NCBI GenBank assembly: GCA_951804985.1
Contig: OX638133.1
Coordinates: 29,971,963 to 30,035,962, forward strand
Direction: 5' to 3'
Origin: Dryomyza anilis
Lineage: Eukaryota; Arthropoda; Insecta; Diptera; Dryomyzidae
DNA length: 64,000 bases
The notes beneath the pieces were generated by a model. The model did not search any database. It had not been told where the DNA came from and worked only from the letters and a program-made list of their open reading frames with translations. Below are positions 46,085-58,132 of the stretch, one piece after another. Numbering within the stretch: position 1 is the first letter of the stretch; each line of letters opens with the position of its first letter. The translations under genes and the position numbers were made by a program.

Positions 46085-47950
46085 TATTTTTTAAAAAAAT
46101 ATTTTTTATTTCTGTATTTTTTGTTTCTGTATTTTGTTTTTTTTTTTCTATTTCTTTTGATTTTGTTTTTAAAATTGACTTTCACATTGTGTTTTTGTTT
46201 TTAATTTTCATGTTTTGTTTTTATTTTTTTGTTTGCTTTTGATTTGGTTTTTACATTTTTCTTTTTTTTTGCATTTTAAGGTAAGCTTTTTTTTATTTTA
46301 TGTTTTTGTATTTTTGCATTATCTTTAGCTTTTGTGTTTTTATTTTGTTTTTGATTTTGTGTTTTTGCTTTTGTGTTTTTATTTTGTTTTTTTATTTTAT
46401 TTTTGCTTTTGTGTTTTTGGTTTTGTTTTTAATTTTGTTTTTGATTTTGTGTTTTTGCTTTTGTGTTTTTATTTTGTTTTTTTATTATTTTTTTGCTTTT
46501 GTGGTTTTGTCTTTATCTTTTGTGTTTTTATTTTGTTTTTGATTTTGTGTTTTTGCTTTTGTGTTTTTATTTGGTTTTTTTATTTTATTTTTGCTTTTGT
46601 GTTTTTGGTTTGTTTTTTCTGTTTAGATTTTTTGTTTTTGCATTTGTGTTTTGCTTTTGTATTTGTGTTTTTCTCTGTATTTATACTTTTGTTTTTCTGT
46701 TATTTCCTTTGTGTTTGCATTTATATTTGATTTTATATTTGTTTTTGTTTTTGTGCTTTTGATTTTGTGTTTCTTCATTTGTTCTTTGTATTTCTGTATC
46801 TGTTCTTTTATTTGCTTTTGTTTTTCCATTTTTTTATGCGTTTTTATGCATTTTCTTTTTATTTTGTTTTTAAAATTGACTATGACACTGTGTTTTTGTT
46901 TTTAATTTTCATGTTTTGTTTTTATTTATTTTTTTGTTTGCTTTTGATTTGGTTTTTACATTTTTCTTTTTTTTGCATTTTTACGTAAGCTTTTTTTTGT
47001 TTTTATTTTATGTTTTTGTATTTTTGCCTTAAATTTAGCTTATGTGTTTTTATTTGTTTTTGAGTTTGTGTTTTTGCTTATGTGTTTTCATTTTGTTTTT
47101 ATTTTGTTTTTGCTTTTGTGTTTTTGGTTTTGTTTTTTCAGTTCAGATTTTTTGATTTTGCATTTGTGTTTTGCTTTTGTATTTGTGTTTTTTTCTGTAT
47201 TTATACTTTTGTTTTTCTGTTATTTCCTTTGTGTTTGCATTTATATTTGCTTTTATGTTTGTTTTTGTGCTTTTGATTTTGTGTGTTCTTCTTTTGTTCT
47301 TTGTATTTCTTTGTCGTTCTTTATTTGCTTTTATTTTTCCATTTTTTTATGAGTTTTTATGTTTTTATTTTCTAATTTATTTTGTTATTAAAATTGACTT
47401 TGACATTGTGGTTTTGTTTTTAATTTTTTTTTTGTTTGCTTTTGTTTTGGTTTTTACATTTTTCTTTTTTTTTGCATTTTTACGTAAGCTATTTTTTTGT
47501 TTTTATTTTATGTTTTTGTATTTTTGCTTTAAATTTAGCTTTTGTGTTTTTATTTTGTTTTTGATTTTGAGTTTTTGCTTTTGTGTTTTCATTTTGTTTG
47601 TTATTTTGTTTTTGCTTTTGTGTTTTTGGATTTGTTTTTTCTGTTTAGATTTTTTGTTTTTGCATTTGTGTTTTACTTTTGTATTTGTGTTTTTCTGTTG
47701 TATTTATGCTTTTGTTTTTGTGTTATTTCCTTTGTGTTTGCATTTATATTTGCTTTTATGTTTATGTTTGTTTTTGTGCTTTTGATTTTGTGTTTCTTCT
47801 TTTGTTCTTTGTATTTCTGTTTTTTATTTGCTTTGGTTTTTCCATCTGTGTTTTTTTGTTTTTTATTTTGCTATTGTTTTTGTGTTATTGCTTAAGTTTT
47901 TGCTTTTGTTTTTGTGTTTGATTTTTGCTTTTTGCTTTTGTTTTTGTGTT
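46085..47950 (-). repeat. CAAAA-type low-complexity tract (T-rich on +), with higher-order units
   Basis: Almost 1.9 kb of 'tttttgcttttgtgttttta' type sequence. Larger units are visible: the phrase 'gtaagctttttttt...atgtttttgtatttttgc' recurs near 46283, 46985 and 47487, so period about 700 then 500 bp. On the minus strand it reads as the same CAAAAGC-rich sequence as 54418-56870. Flanks are MITE pieces (about 45930-46010 and 47951-48085). Hydrophobic open frames up to 204 codons here are composition artefacts. Confidence 0.8.
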
Positions 47951-48085
47951 CATCATATTTATGATCGCATTCATAACATTGATGTCGTTAGTCATTTATA
48001 CTATGAATGTTTCTTCAATACAATTAATCATGGTTTGAAAAACGGAATTCATCAATATGACGTACATTTTTTCTTTTTTGTGTTC
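47951..48085. mobile_element. CATCAATATGATGAAT MITE, terminal piece
   Basis: 'catcatatttatgatcgcat' to 'caatatgacgtacatttttt' matches the right end of 34108-34953. Confidence 0.6.
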
Positions 48086-48089
48086 GTGC

Positions 48090-49190
48090 ATTGCAACTGA
48101 AGGTAAAAAAAATATCTTATAAAAATATAAATTTATGTTTAAGTTAAAAAAAAAATCTCTTTGGTCAGAATAGGCTACAAAAATTAGAGTTTGAATATTC
48201 TCCTAAAATATCATCAATTTTGAAGTAGAAAAATATATATATCATATCACACCGTATCACATCATAACGTAACATTGGTCGAAAATTTAAAAGTCAATAG
48301 AAAAATAAAATTAAAAAATAAAATAATATTAAACAATAACATATAATAAAATAAAGAATATATATTAAATTTCCTTTTTCCTAAAATATATTTATCGTCC
48401 TGAACATCAAACGATAATGTATCTAAAGTGGCGCTTGTTTTTCTATGTCTTCATAACTCAATTTTAAATCACTTTACCGAGTGCACCAACTACAACACAT
48501 GATGCTCGTATTACAACCCAGCCATATTCATTCTACAATTTTGTAAACTTACTTGAGTACTTTGAGATGACAATCGATAATTTTAATTAAATGCAAATCA
48601 GTCGAAACGAGTTCCATTTAAGTTAGACTAGACAATAAACCCTCTTGTCTACCGTGCATTAACTATAAAATTTTATTTTTAGCATGGAAATTGTTTCTCG
48701 TCTTGTTTAAAATTAAACATAACTATTTTAGATTTTTTCATTTTTTCATGTCACAAATCCTCATTTTTCCAAGCTGTTCGACGGACAATTTATACCTTTA
48801 GTTTGGCACTTAAAGTGCCTCACCGCAGGCGATATTAAAAAAAAATTCAGTCACAAGAGAAACTACGTGCTTGTCATGCTCTCTATTTCCTCTGTGTTTT
48901 TTCGACATTATTGCTCGTAACACATGCAAATATAAACTGCATCATAACATGCATTCTGTATTTTAACTGCCACCAAGGTCCTTTTTCTTTTTGCTAAAAA
49001 AAAAACATAAATTTGCAGCAGCTGTAACCCTGCGGTTATGGGAATATTATATGAACTTTTTGACAAAAACGACAACGCAAATATTAAACGTCTTTAACGA
49101 CACTATAAGTTCGTCGAAAATATGCGTTGTACAGGTAACAAAGAGTTTCTCGAATATGCATGAATTTATTGATATATAAAATGTGTTCAC
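48090..49190. other. Intron 1 sequence without recognised features
   Basis: AT-rich, apparently unique sequence; no reading frame or repeat family that I can support. Confidence 0.4.
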
Positions 49191-49329
49191 TATGACTCAG
49201 CACAAAATACTATAAACTTAATAGTTTTTTTAATAGTATTTGAAAACTTTTGAATTTAAATTTAATTCATTAAGTTTTTATTATAAAATAAAATTGTAAA
49301 ATATTAATAATAATTAATATATTTTGAGT

Positions 49330-50671
49330 ATATCATCACTGTCATGCCAAAGGGGCGAATGTGCATATTAAAAAATTTTGGGAAATCAAATTTTAAAGTT
49401 TGAAGTGCTTTAAAAATTAGAAAAATTTAGTTTTTTTTCAATTTTTTTGTTATTTTGGTTTATTCATGAACTATTATAACGTATATAAAATATCTTTGGA
49501 TTCGGACAATTAACTGAATTATAAATACGAATTTTGTGAGGCTATATCCTGTCCAAAACGCAAATATTTTGGTTTTTATGCTATAACTTTTTATTAGCTC
49601 AAAATAAAATAGTGATGTAAAAGAATTAATTGTTTGTTTTTAAAGCACCTATCTATTGGCATCATTATTTAAAAATATTTTGCCAAACATTAATTTGCCA
49701 TTTGTTATTTGAAGGAAATTTTTTTTTTGGCAAATTTAAATAATGATGCCAATCGATAGGTGCTTCAAAAACAGACAAATAATACCTCTAAACTACTATT
49801 TCATCTTGCACGAATAAAAAGCTATAGCAAAAAAACGAAGAAATTGGAAAAATTGAAAATCTTGTCATGCCAAAAGGGCGAATCTTTCCTTTTTCGCCAT
49901 AACTATTTATTGGTACGTGGTAAAATAGTAGTGTGAAGGCATTTATTGTTTGTTTTTAAAGCACCTATCGAACTGCATCATTATTTAAAAATATTTTGCC
50001 AAACATTTTTTCCTGCAAATAACAAATGGCAAATTAATGTTTGACAAAATATTTTTAATTAATGATGCAGATCGATAGGTGCTTTAAAAACAAACAATTA
50101 ATACCTTCACACTACTATTTTATCTTGCACCAATAAAAAATTATAGCAAAAAAATGTAGGAATTGAAAAAATTGATAATCTTGTCATGCCAAAAGGGCGA
50201 ATCTTTTCGTTTTTTTGCTATAACTCTTTAATGGTACAAGACAAAATTGTGTTATAAAGGTATTAATTGTTTGTTTTTAAAGCACCTATCGAGCTGCATT
50301 ATTACTTACAAATATTTTGCCAAAAAAAAAATTCATGCAAATAACAAATGGCAAATTAATGTTTGGCAAAATATTTTTAATTAATGAAACAGATCGATAG
50401 GTGCTTTGAAAACAGTCAATAAATGCCTTTACACTACTATTTTAACTTATACCAATAAAAAGTTATGGCGAAAAAACGAAAAGATTCGCTCTTTTGGCAT
50501 GACACGATTTTCAATTTTACAAATTCGTCCCTTTGGTTTTGGCTTTTGTCGCTAGAAATATCCAACAAAATGACACGCGATTTTGGCACAGCATACTTGA
50601 GGATAAACTACATTCAAAAAATGTAAAAAAAAAACGTAAATGTCAAAAATTGCACATGATAGTGACGATAT
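49330..50671. mobile_element. Foldback element with three tandem hairpins
   Basis: Terminal inverted motifs are 'atatcatcactgtcatg' (left) and 'catgatagtgacgatat' (right). Inside, three modules at about 49632-49800, 49946-50102 and 50266-50425 each read 'gcacctatcga...catcattattta...ttttgccaaacatt', then a short spacer, then the inverse, forming hairpins with arms of about 60-75 bp. Linkers between them repeat 'cttgtcatgccaaaagggcg' and 'gctataactttttatt', giving a period of about 320 bp. A one-hairpin relative lies at 36419-37022. No coding frame. Confidence 0.85.
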
Positions 50672-50699
50672 GATCTATGATTGTAATGCAATTTTTAAC

Positions 50700-51560
50700 A
50701 TTATTTAAATACAGAATGTAGTAAAAATAAATACAGATATAGTAATTTATCTAAATATTAATATGAAATAAATACAAAATGTAGTTTTATTCAAGAGAAT
50801 TGTTGTAAAATTATCTACGAAAACGCAGTTATTTCTTCAAATACAAAAACAACTATAACACTATAGTAAAAACAGATGCATTTGCTGTTGGTCGTAAATG
50901 TATTTATTTTAAAGACAGTTTTCTTTTTTGATGCGCATTTTTGTCAGTCATAACATAGAAAATATGATAAAGAAAAAAAGCATTTGATTTGTTTTATCTT
51001 ATTAATGGTAAAATAATAATATATTATAATGAATAATAATAAATAGGTTTTGAGTTTATATGATCCATTGTTTTAATACAATATTAAACCTAGTTTAAAT
51101 ACAAAATGTAGTAAAAATAAATTCTGATATTATAATTTATCTAAATATTATAGTAAAATAAATACAATATTTAGATCTATTCAATAGAAGATTTTCGGGC
51201 GTGACACGAAAAAAGCACGGCACGCGCCCATCTCTAGTTTGAAGTGGTCGCAAATGTATAAAATGTATTTATTTTAAAGACTGTTTTTTTATGCAGCATT
51301 ATGATAAAGAAAAAAAGCATTTGATTAATGGTAAAATATATATATTATAATTAATAATAATAAATAGGTTTTGAGTTTATATGATCCATTGTTTTAATAC
51401 AATATTAAACCTAGTTTAAATACAGAATGTAGTAGAAATAAATTCTGATATTATAATTTATCTAAATATTATAGTAAAATAAATACAATATTTAGATCTT
51501 TTCAATAGAAGTGTAGTAAAAAAACGCAGTAATTTTTTCAAATACAAAAACAACTACAAC
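50700..51560. repeat. Three tandem ~320-390 bp repeats just upstream of SLO2 exon 2
   Basis: The phrase 'aaatacagaatgtagtaaaa' (variants) recurs near 50706, 51096 and 51418, followed by 'ttatctaaatatta' and 'taaaataaatacaat'. Between repeats the phrases 'gtcgtaaatgtatttatttt' and 'gataaagaaaaaaagcattt' recur. The middle copy holds an unrelated insert near 51190-51240 (cgggcgtgacacgaaaaaag). Confidence 0.65.
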
Positions 51561-51994
51561 ACTGTAGTAAAAACAAATACATTTGCTGTTGGACGTAAAT
51601 GTATTTATTTTAAAAACAGTTTGATTTTTTTTATACATCATTTTTGTCGGCCATAAGATAGAAAATAAAAAAATGATTTTGATTGGTTTTATCTCAATTA
51701 TTGAATCTACAATGGGAAAACAGTTTTTATGTCAAAAGGTTTTGAAATAAATTTTGAATTAAGTTTTTTCAGAAAAATCCAAATTATTTAACACAAACCA
51801 AACGATTTAATTTCGTTCTAAAAATTATTTCTAAAGTATTAAAAAATAAATTAATCTAGTTAATAAAAGTTATCACACAATTTTCGTTAAAGCTAAACGA
51901 ATTTAATTTATTGAATTCCTGATAAATATAAAATAAATATTATTCTTTTACTAATTTAATCTAAAACCTTTTCTTCGTTTCTTTCTACTTTTAG

Positions 51995-52074
51995 GGTACG
52001 CGTGGAATACTACGTCAATGAAAATACATTCAAAGAAAGACTGCAACTTTATTTCATTAAGAATCAGAGATCAA
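51995..52074 (+). CDS. SLO2: SLO2 exon 2 (cytoplasmic N-terminal segment)
   Basis: Encodes codon 31 (last base) to codon 58 (first base): [18 protein letters not shown], then YFIKNQRS. This is the strongly conserved segment before S1 in SLO2/KCNT channels, where vertebrate Slack has a very similar [10 protein letters not shown] and IKNQRSS. The acceptor is ...ctactttTAG and the donor A|GTAAGT. It joins in phase to exon 3 (Ser-58 from A+GT). Length of 80 bp and both splice sites are unambiguous. Confidence 0.95.
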
Positions 52075-52683
52075 GTAAGTACATCAATCGTTGCTGTGTT
52101 TAGCCAGCAATCAGCATCTTTAAGTATTTTAAATTTAAACTGACTACCTCACTGACTAACTCTATCAGACGTACTGCGTAAATTTCTATGTGTTCTTTGA
52201 TGCTGCAAAAATTTCACCTTTTAGCACGGAGCCTCAAAGTATAAATAATTGGATTTCAATTCACAACATTACAATTTTTTACATTTTACCCTTTTATACT
52301 TTTTAACAGATTCTTCGTCTATTTGTAAAATATTTCGATGTGAATATTAAGGACACTTTGATTGGAAATTTAATAGGAAAAGCATTTAAAAAGCGTTAAA
52401 ACGAGTTCATTGAATGATTTTTTGTACGTAGTATTAAATCACAGACATAGTTCTTTTTTTATATTTATTTAGTCGAAATTGAATACGTATTTATTTTAAT
52501 TTAAAAAAAAAAATATACATATGACATCCATGGTTACTATTTTCATTGACAGAAATTCACACATATATGTTTCAGTTTAATTAAATTTTTTAACACGTAC
52601 TTGAAATTTGTTAAAAGTTTTGCACAGAAAAACAAAATTAATCAGTGAACGATTATTTTTTTCATTTTGATTAAATTTTTACA

Positions 52684-52955
52684 ATATATCGTCGTTGTAG
52701 AACTAAAAGTCACCATATACATTTTTATCAAAAACTTAAATTTCGAGTTTGTTGATTAATATTATAAAAAGTAATTGATTTATTTTTAAAGTTGAAATAT
52801 CAATTGATAGATTTACATTTTCTTATCATGTGGTAAAAAAATTGAGTTCATCGATTAAAAATTGACAGATATATAAAGAATTCTGTAAATGAATATTTGG
52901 CATTTTGAAAATGTAATTGGTGACTTTTCGTTCTACAACGACGATATTTAATATA
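52684..52955. mobile_element. MITE with ends TATCGTCGTTGTAGAAC
   Basis: 'atatcgtcgttgtagaact' and 'aaaagtcacca' at the left and the inverse 'ggtgacttttcgttctacaa' with 'cgacgatat' at the right bound about 270 bp in SLO2 intron 2. The interior is AT-rich without a frame. Confidence 0.75.
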
Positions 52956-54269
52956 AAAAGCATTTTCTAGATTATTTGATTATGTTAAATTGTTAAATGA
53001 GCGTTGTATGCGGCAGCAGGTAATGTGAAATTCTTGATAGATGAGGTTGCAAGAACGATAAAGTTAGTTGTAACAACTAATTACAAGTTGCAAGAACGAT
53101 AATGTTAGATGTAACAACTGATTACATTGGTTTAAAAATTAATTGATAGAAATTGATTGAAGAAACTGCAAAATTCGGTTGACACTTGAAATAATGTCAT
53201 ACTCACACACCAACATATGGACCAAGTCGGTTCTTAGAGCCAAACGTAATCAGGGTTGTGTATTGAAGTTTAGAACATTTTAAGGATTATTCGCAACATT
53301 TTATTTATCTCTTCAAATAATACAAATATTAGCATAATTAAAACAATATTATGTAATATTTAAAGTACATACTAAACTGTATACGTTAGTTTCTGTAAAA
53401 CAAATATTTAGTTCTTCCTCTCAATCGATATAAGCCAAATTCAACAAACCCATAATGTAAATTTTTAACATATTATAATTTTGAAATAAAAAACTATATT
53501 AATACAACTCAAATATTATTTCCCCTACACAAACCCTCTGCACTTTTAGTGTTTTCCATTAAAGGCCTTTTCTATTTATAGTTATATGACTAGAACTTAC
53601 CTTAGTGATTTCGTTTTAAGTACCAACGTGCTTGAAACATATTTTTTCAGCTGTAACTCTAAGTCCGGATTAATCGACTTTATTTTGGCCAAACCAACAC
53701 TATACTATGTCAATTTATTCTCGATTATCCCTGTGTTTTTTTGTTTGGTTAAGCAGATGACCCATGCAGTCTATTGACACACACGAATTAATTTCTAATT
53801 AAATTAGCTTATTTATGGTAAATACAGAATGTTGACCAGTCGGAAACCTGGCAATAATTATGAAAGTAAACATGGCTATTTGTGCAAATATGTCCGTGAC
53901 CATATGCATTAAAATAAAACTAAATACACTCAGAGAAATAATACTAAAAATGGTTCAATACGTTAGAGAATTGAAATCGAAACGGATAACATTTTCAGTT
54001 TAGGTTTTTGCCTTGCACTTTTAAGTTTTATTGCGAAATAGTTTGGGTATATCGGTTCCAAGTAAATGATTCTTTTGGTTTTGTAGTTTTTCTCCAACAT
54101 TCTTAATTTCTCGTTAAGCACCGAAATATCCAGTTTTTTTTTTATATAATTAAAAATGGTTTTTTTTAAATTAATGTTTCTATTAGTTTTTCATACCATT
54201 TAAAGAATCATTTAAAGCCAATATTTTTTGGATATCAGTTTATTTGATTTTTGTAAACCCTCTAGTAGC

Positions 54270-56870
54270 GCTAGGGTTACCGATTTGACTGAAATGCACG
54301 AGGATACTATGGAGTCCGAAGAGTGACATAGGAAATATATGAACGGGGCCTGACACCTCCCATACAACCTTAACTCTCAAAACAACATAACTCGGCACTT
54401 ACACCAGCTAAGAATATGAAAAAAAAAACTAAAAAAAAAAAAAAACAAAAGCAAAAACAAACCGGAAACAAATACAAAAATTAAAGTCACAACAAAAGCA
54501 AAAACACAAAAATAAGAACAACAGCAATAAAATAAATAAAAAAACTAAAGTAAACCAAAAAACAAAAGCAAAAAAACAACAATAAAAGCAAAAACACGAA
54601 ACAAAAGCAAAATAACAAAATAAAAAAAACACAAAAGCAAAACACAAAATTAAAAAGAAAAACACTTACAAAAAAAAACAAAAGCAAAATTCAAAATTCA
54701 AAAACAAAATCAATAATACAAAAACCAAAATAAAATTAAAATCACAAAACAAAATCGAAAACACAATAGTGAAATCAGAAAAACAATAGCACAAAATCAC
54801 GACCGAAAAAACAAAAGCAAAAATTAAAAGCGCAGAAACAAAAGAAAAAACACAAAAACAAATGCAAAACTCAAAACGAAAAAACAATTCAAAAGCAAAA
54901 AAAAAGACTCAGAAAAAACAGAAACACAAAATCAAAAACAATATAAAAAGCAAAAACAAAAGAAAATTCAAAAGCAAAAACAAAAGAAAATACAAAAGAA
55001 AAAACACAAATACAAACACAAAATTAAAATCAAAAACACAAATACAAATACAAAAGTAAATGTAAAACGAAAACATAAACATAAAAATATGAAGAACAGT
55101 AAAATAATAATAAAAAAAAATGTAAAACAAAAACAAAAAAATAAAAGAAAATACACAAAAACAAAAAAAAAACAAAAAAAAATCACAAAACAAAAAAAAT
55201 CAAAAAGAAAAACACAAACAATAAAACAAAAGCAACAGTAAAAACCCAAAAACAAAATCAATAACACAAACAAAATTAAAATCACAAAATAAAAAAGAAA
55301 ACTCAAAAGAAAAATCAGTAAAACAATAGCACAAAATCACGACCGAAGAAACAAAAGCAAAAACACAAAATCGCAGAAATAAAACTCAAAAAAAAACAAA
55401 AGCAAAAAAAAACTAAAAATAAAAAAAAGAAAAGACACAGAAAAAAACAAAATCAAAAAACAAAATAAAAAGCCAATTCTCAACACACACAAATAAAAGC
55501 AAAAATAAAACTAAAAACAAAAGAAAAGACACAGAAAAAAACAAAATCAAAAAACAAAATAAAAAGCCAATTCACAACACACAGAAATAAAAGCAAAAAT
55601 AAAACTAAAACCAAAAAAAAAGACACAGAAAAAAACAAAATCAAAAAACAAAAAAAAAGCCAATTCACAACACACAAAAATAAAAGCATAAATACAAAAA
55701 CAAAAAAACATACTCAAAATCAAAAACAAAAACAAACAAGCAAAAACACAAATTATAAACGTTAAATAATATCGAAAGTACAAAACCAAAAACGCACAAA
55801 ACAAAATTTAGAACACAAATTCACAAAAAATTAAAGCAAAAACAAAAATCGAAAACGAAATCAAAAGCAAAAATAGATACAAACAAATAAAAAAAACAAA
55901 AAACAACACAAAAACCAAAAGCGCAGAAACAATAGCAAAAACATAAAAACAAAAGCAGAACTCTAAACAAAAATAAAAAGTAAAAATAAAAATAAAAATA
56001 AAAGAAAAGACTCAGGGAAAAACAACACAAAATCAAAAACAAAATAAAAAGCAAATTCAAAACAAACAAAAAATAGCATAAATTCAAAAACAAAAAACAT
56101 ACACAAAATCAAAAACAAACAAGCAAAAACACAAAATTATAAACGTTAAATAATATCGAAAATACAAAAGAAAAACGCACAAAACAAAATTTAAAACACA
56201 AATTCACAAAAAATTAAAGCAAAAACAAAAATCGAAAACGAAATCAAAAACAAAAATATATAAACAAATAAAAAAAAAAAAATCAAAAAACAACACAAAA
56301 ACCAAAAGCGCAGAAACAATAGCAAAAACATAAAAACAAAAGCAAAACAAAAATAAAAAGCAAAAATAAAAATAAAAGAAAAGACTCAGAGAAAAACAAC
56401 ACAAAATCAAAAACAAAAACAAAATAAAAAGCAAATTCAAAACACACAAACAAACAAAAAAAAATCTAAAATAAAAATAAAAATGAAAGAAAAGACTCAG
56501 AAAAAAACACAAAATCAAAAACTAAAACAAAATAAATAGCAAATTCAAAACACACAAAAAAAAGCATAAATTCAAAAACAGAAAACATACACAAAATCAA
56601 AAACAAACAATCAAAAACACAAAATTATAAACGTTAAATAATATCGAAAATACAAAACCAAATACGCACAAAACAAAATTTAAAACACAAATCCACAAAA
56701 AATTAAAGTAAAAACAAAAATTAAAAACGAAATCAAAAGCAAAAACAGATGCAACCAAATAAAAAAAGGAAAAACAAAATCAAAAAAATAGCAAAAGGGA
56801 AAAAGGGAAAAGCCAAAAAAAAAACGGGAAAACAATAAATAATAGCTAGCTTAAAAAAAATTAAAAACCC
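54270..56870 (+). mobile_element. Helitron-like copy F with a ~2.4-kb CAAAA tract
   Basis: The first 150 bp (ttaccgatttgactgaaat, aggatactatggagtccga, cctgacacctcccat, agctaagaatatgaa) are collinear with 3690-3840 of copy A, though the TC terminus itself is missing. As in copy A an A-rich CAAAAGC tract follows, but here it extends from 54418 to about 56870, against about 130 bp in copy A. Within it the phrase 'ataaacgttaaataatatcg' recurs near 55756, 56142 and 56631 (periods about 386 and 489 bp). No 15-bp array or hairpin end was found. Complement-strand hydrophobic frames are artefacts. Confidence 0.6.
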
Positions 56871-56929
56871 CCTTTGCGCAGTCCGGATACAAAATACTAG
56901 TATTTAAATTTATCACACATAGATTTAAA

Positions 56930-57085
56930 AATATTAAAAATAAATTCATTCATAAAACTCAGTGCTTCATTAATACTTTAAAAAGTATTTTCTATTTAAA
57001 TAACATTTTATTAATTTTAATAGCAAATCCACATGAAATAATAGAAAAAATATTTATTTATTGGTATTTTTTCTGAGTGTACCTA
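56930..57085. mobile_element. ACACTCAG-type MITE fragment
   Basis: Contains 'ctcagtgcttcattaatact' and ends 'ggtattttttctgagtgtac', matching the right end of 44988-45203. It lies 350 bp upstream of SLO2 exon 3. Confidence 0.5.
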
Positions 57086-57436
57086 CACAAATTTATATAT
57101 ACAACCAAAACAAACAAGAAACCGACCGAAATAAATAGCAGTAACTTCATAATAAATGCGAAAACAATAACCAAACAAGTTTATTGAATAAAGTCGACGA
57201 AGCAAATGGATTAGGTAGAAAGAACTGTTCTTCAGGTTCGACAGGTAGTATAAGCTGCCAGTACAGACGAAAAGGCCAATAAAAAGGTTAACATTTAACT
57301 GTATGAATATAACCTAATTTATAAAAGCAAAATTATGTTAGGGTCCAGTGCGTGCTTGAGCATCCTTAATAATATTACTTATATTTTTCTCATTTTCTAC
57401 TTTTCTTCATTCACTTTTTCTCTAATATTTCTTTAG

Positions 57437-57536
57437 GTTTACGCATACGCATCGCCGATTTGTTTTTTAAATTACTAGCGTGTGTTCTGTATATACTACG
57501 TGTGATAACGGATACGAATCCAACATTTGCCACATG
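57437..57536 (+). CDS. SLO2: SLO2 exon 3 (S1 segment)
   Basis: Encodes residues 58-91: LRIRIADLFFKLLACV, then LYILRVITDTNPTFAT. The stretch from about residue 63 to 83 is the first membrane segment, S1; the basic RIR just before it would face the cytoplasm. Acceptor ...ttctttAG, donor TG|GTAAGT. The 100 bp joins in phase to exons 2 and 4 (Cys-91 split TG/T). Confidence 0.96.
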
Positions 57537-57629
57537 GTAAGTGATACAAAAATACTTAATGCATAACATTCTTTGAGTTTTCTTCAAATGTTTTGTTCTT
57601 CGTACATGCCGTCCTTCCATCACACACAG

Positions 57630-57828
57630 TCATAACTGCTCATCCAGCAATAAATCAGAGTTTCTCGTCTCTGCCGAGCTAACAGAGGAGGAGTTTCAGG
57701 AGAATCCCATCATCAATTGGGAGGCGATACTGTGGGTGAATCGACCGACAGTGCTCTGGGCTGTGCAATTAATACTGGCGCTGGTGTCGCTCACCGAGGC
57801 GGTGCTACTCACATATCTAGGCTATAAG
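57630..57828 (+). CDS. SLO2: SLO2 exon 4 (S1-S2 loop and S2)
   Basis: Encodes residues 91-157: CHNCSSSNKSEFLVSAEL, an acidic loop (TEEEFQENPIINWEAILWV), then VLWAVQLILALVSLTEAV and LLTYLGYK. The loop between S1 and S2 should lie outside the cell and contains Asn-Cys-Ser and Asn-Lys-Ser sequons, possible glycosylation sites. S2 spans roughly residues 132-155. Acceptor ...cacacacAG, donor AAG|GTAATT. Separated from exon 3 by a 93-bp intron but from exon 5 by 5.2 kb. Confidence 0.96.
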
Positions 57829-58132
57829 GTAATTTATAATTAAGAAGAGTATTTTTTAGTGTTCTACAATATGAACAGAGAATTAAACTTCTCAGAATCA
57901 GAGAAATTCGGAATGATATATAACCCAAAACCTTTTGATAGAAATACAATTACTAGGCTTTCCGAAAAAGAAAATAGTAATTGCTACGTAATGCTATTTA
58001 GACACACGAATGTTTGAAAATAGAAAAAAAAACAAGTCAAAAATATGCTTCTTGATTCGAAGAAATTCTAGCAGATTCATCATATTGATACCATCGTTCA
58101 TTAAATGACATATTGAAGAAATGCATTCATTA

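Larger units (their letters stand above)
27296..51994 (+). other. SLO2 intron 1 (24.7 kb)
   Basis: Bounded by GTAAGA at the left and a pyrimidine-rich stretch ending TTTTAG at the right. It holds a LINE, two Helitron-like copies, a complete SINE, several MITEs, a foldback element and long low-complexity tracts, but no other gene that I can support on either strand. Less AT-rich islands near 31610-31745, 37690-38450 and 42935-43220 stand out from the transposon background and are the best places to look for enhancers. Confidence 0.65.

Noticed and set aside
46300..47921. Overlapping hydrophobic open frames of up to 204 codons, resembling multi-pass membrane proteins
   Set aside because: They are translations of a T-rich CAAAA-type tract, give only F/L/V/C/Y residues in all frames and overlap each other. 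Composition artefacts.
53586..53777. A 63-codon frame in SLO2 intron 2
   Set aside because: AT-rich composition like the rest of the intron, no splice-phase link to SLO2 and no domain.
54429..56518. Minus-strand hydrophobic frames of 66-112 codons
   Set aside because: Same artefact from the complementary A-rich tract of Helitron-like copy F.
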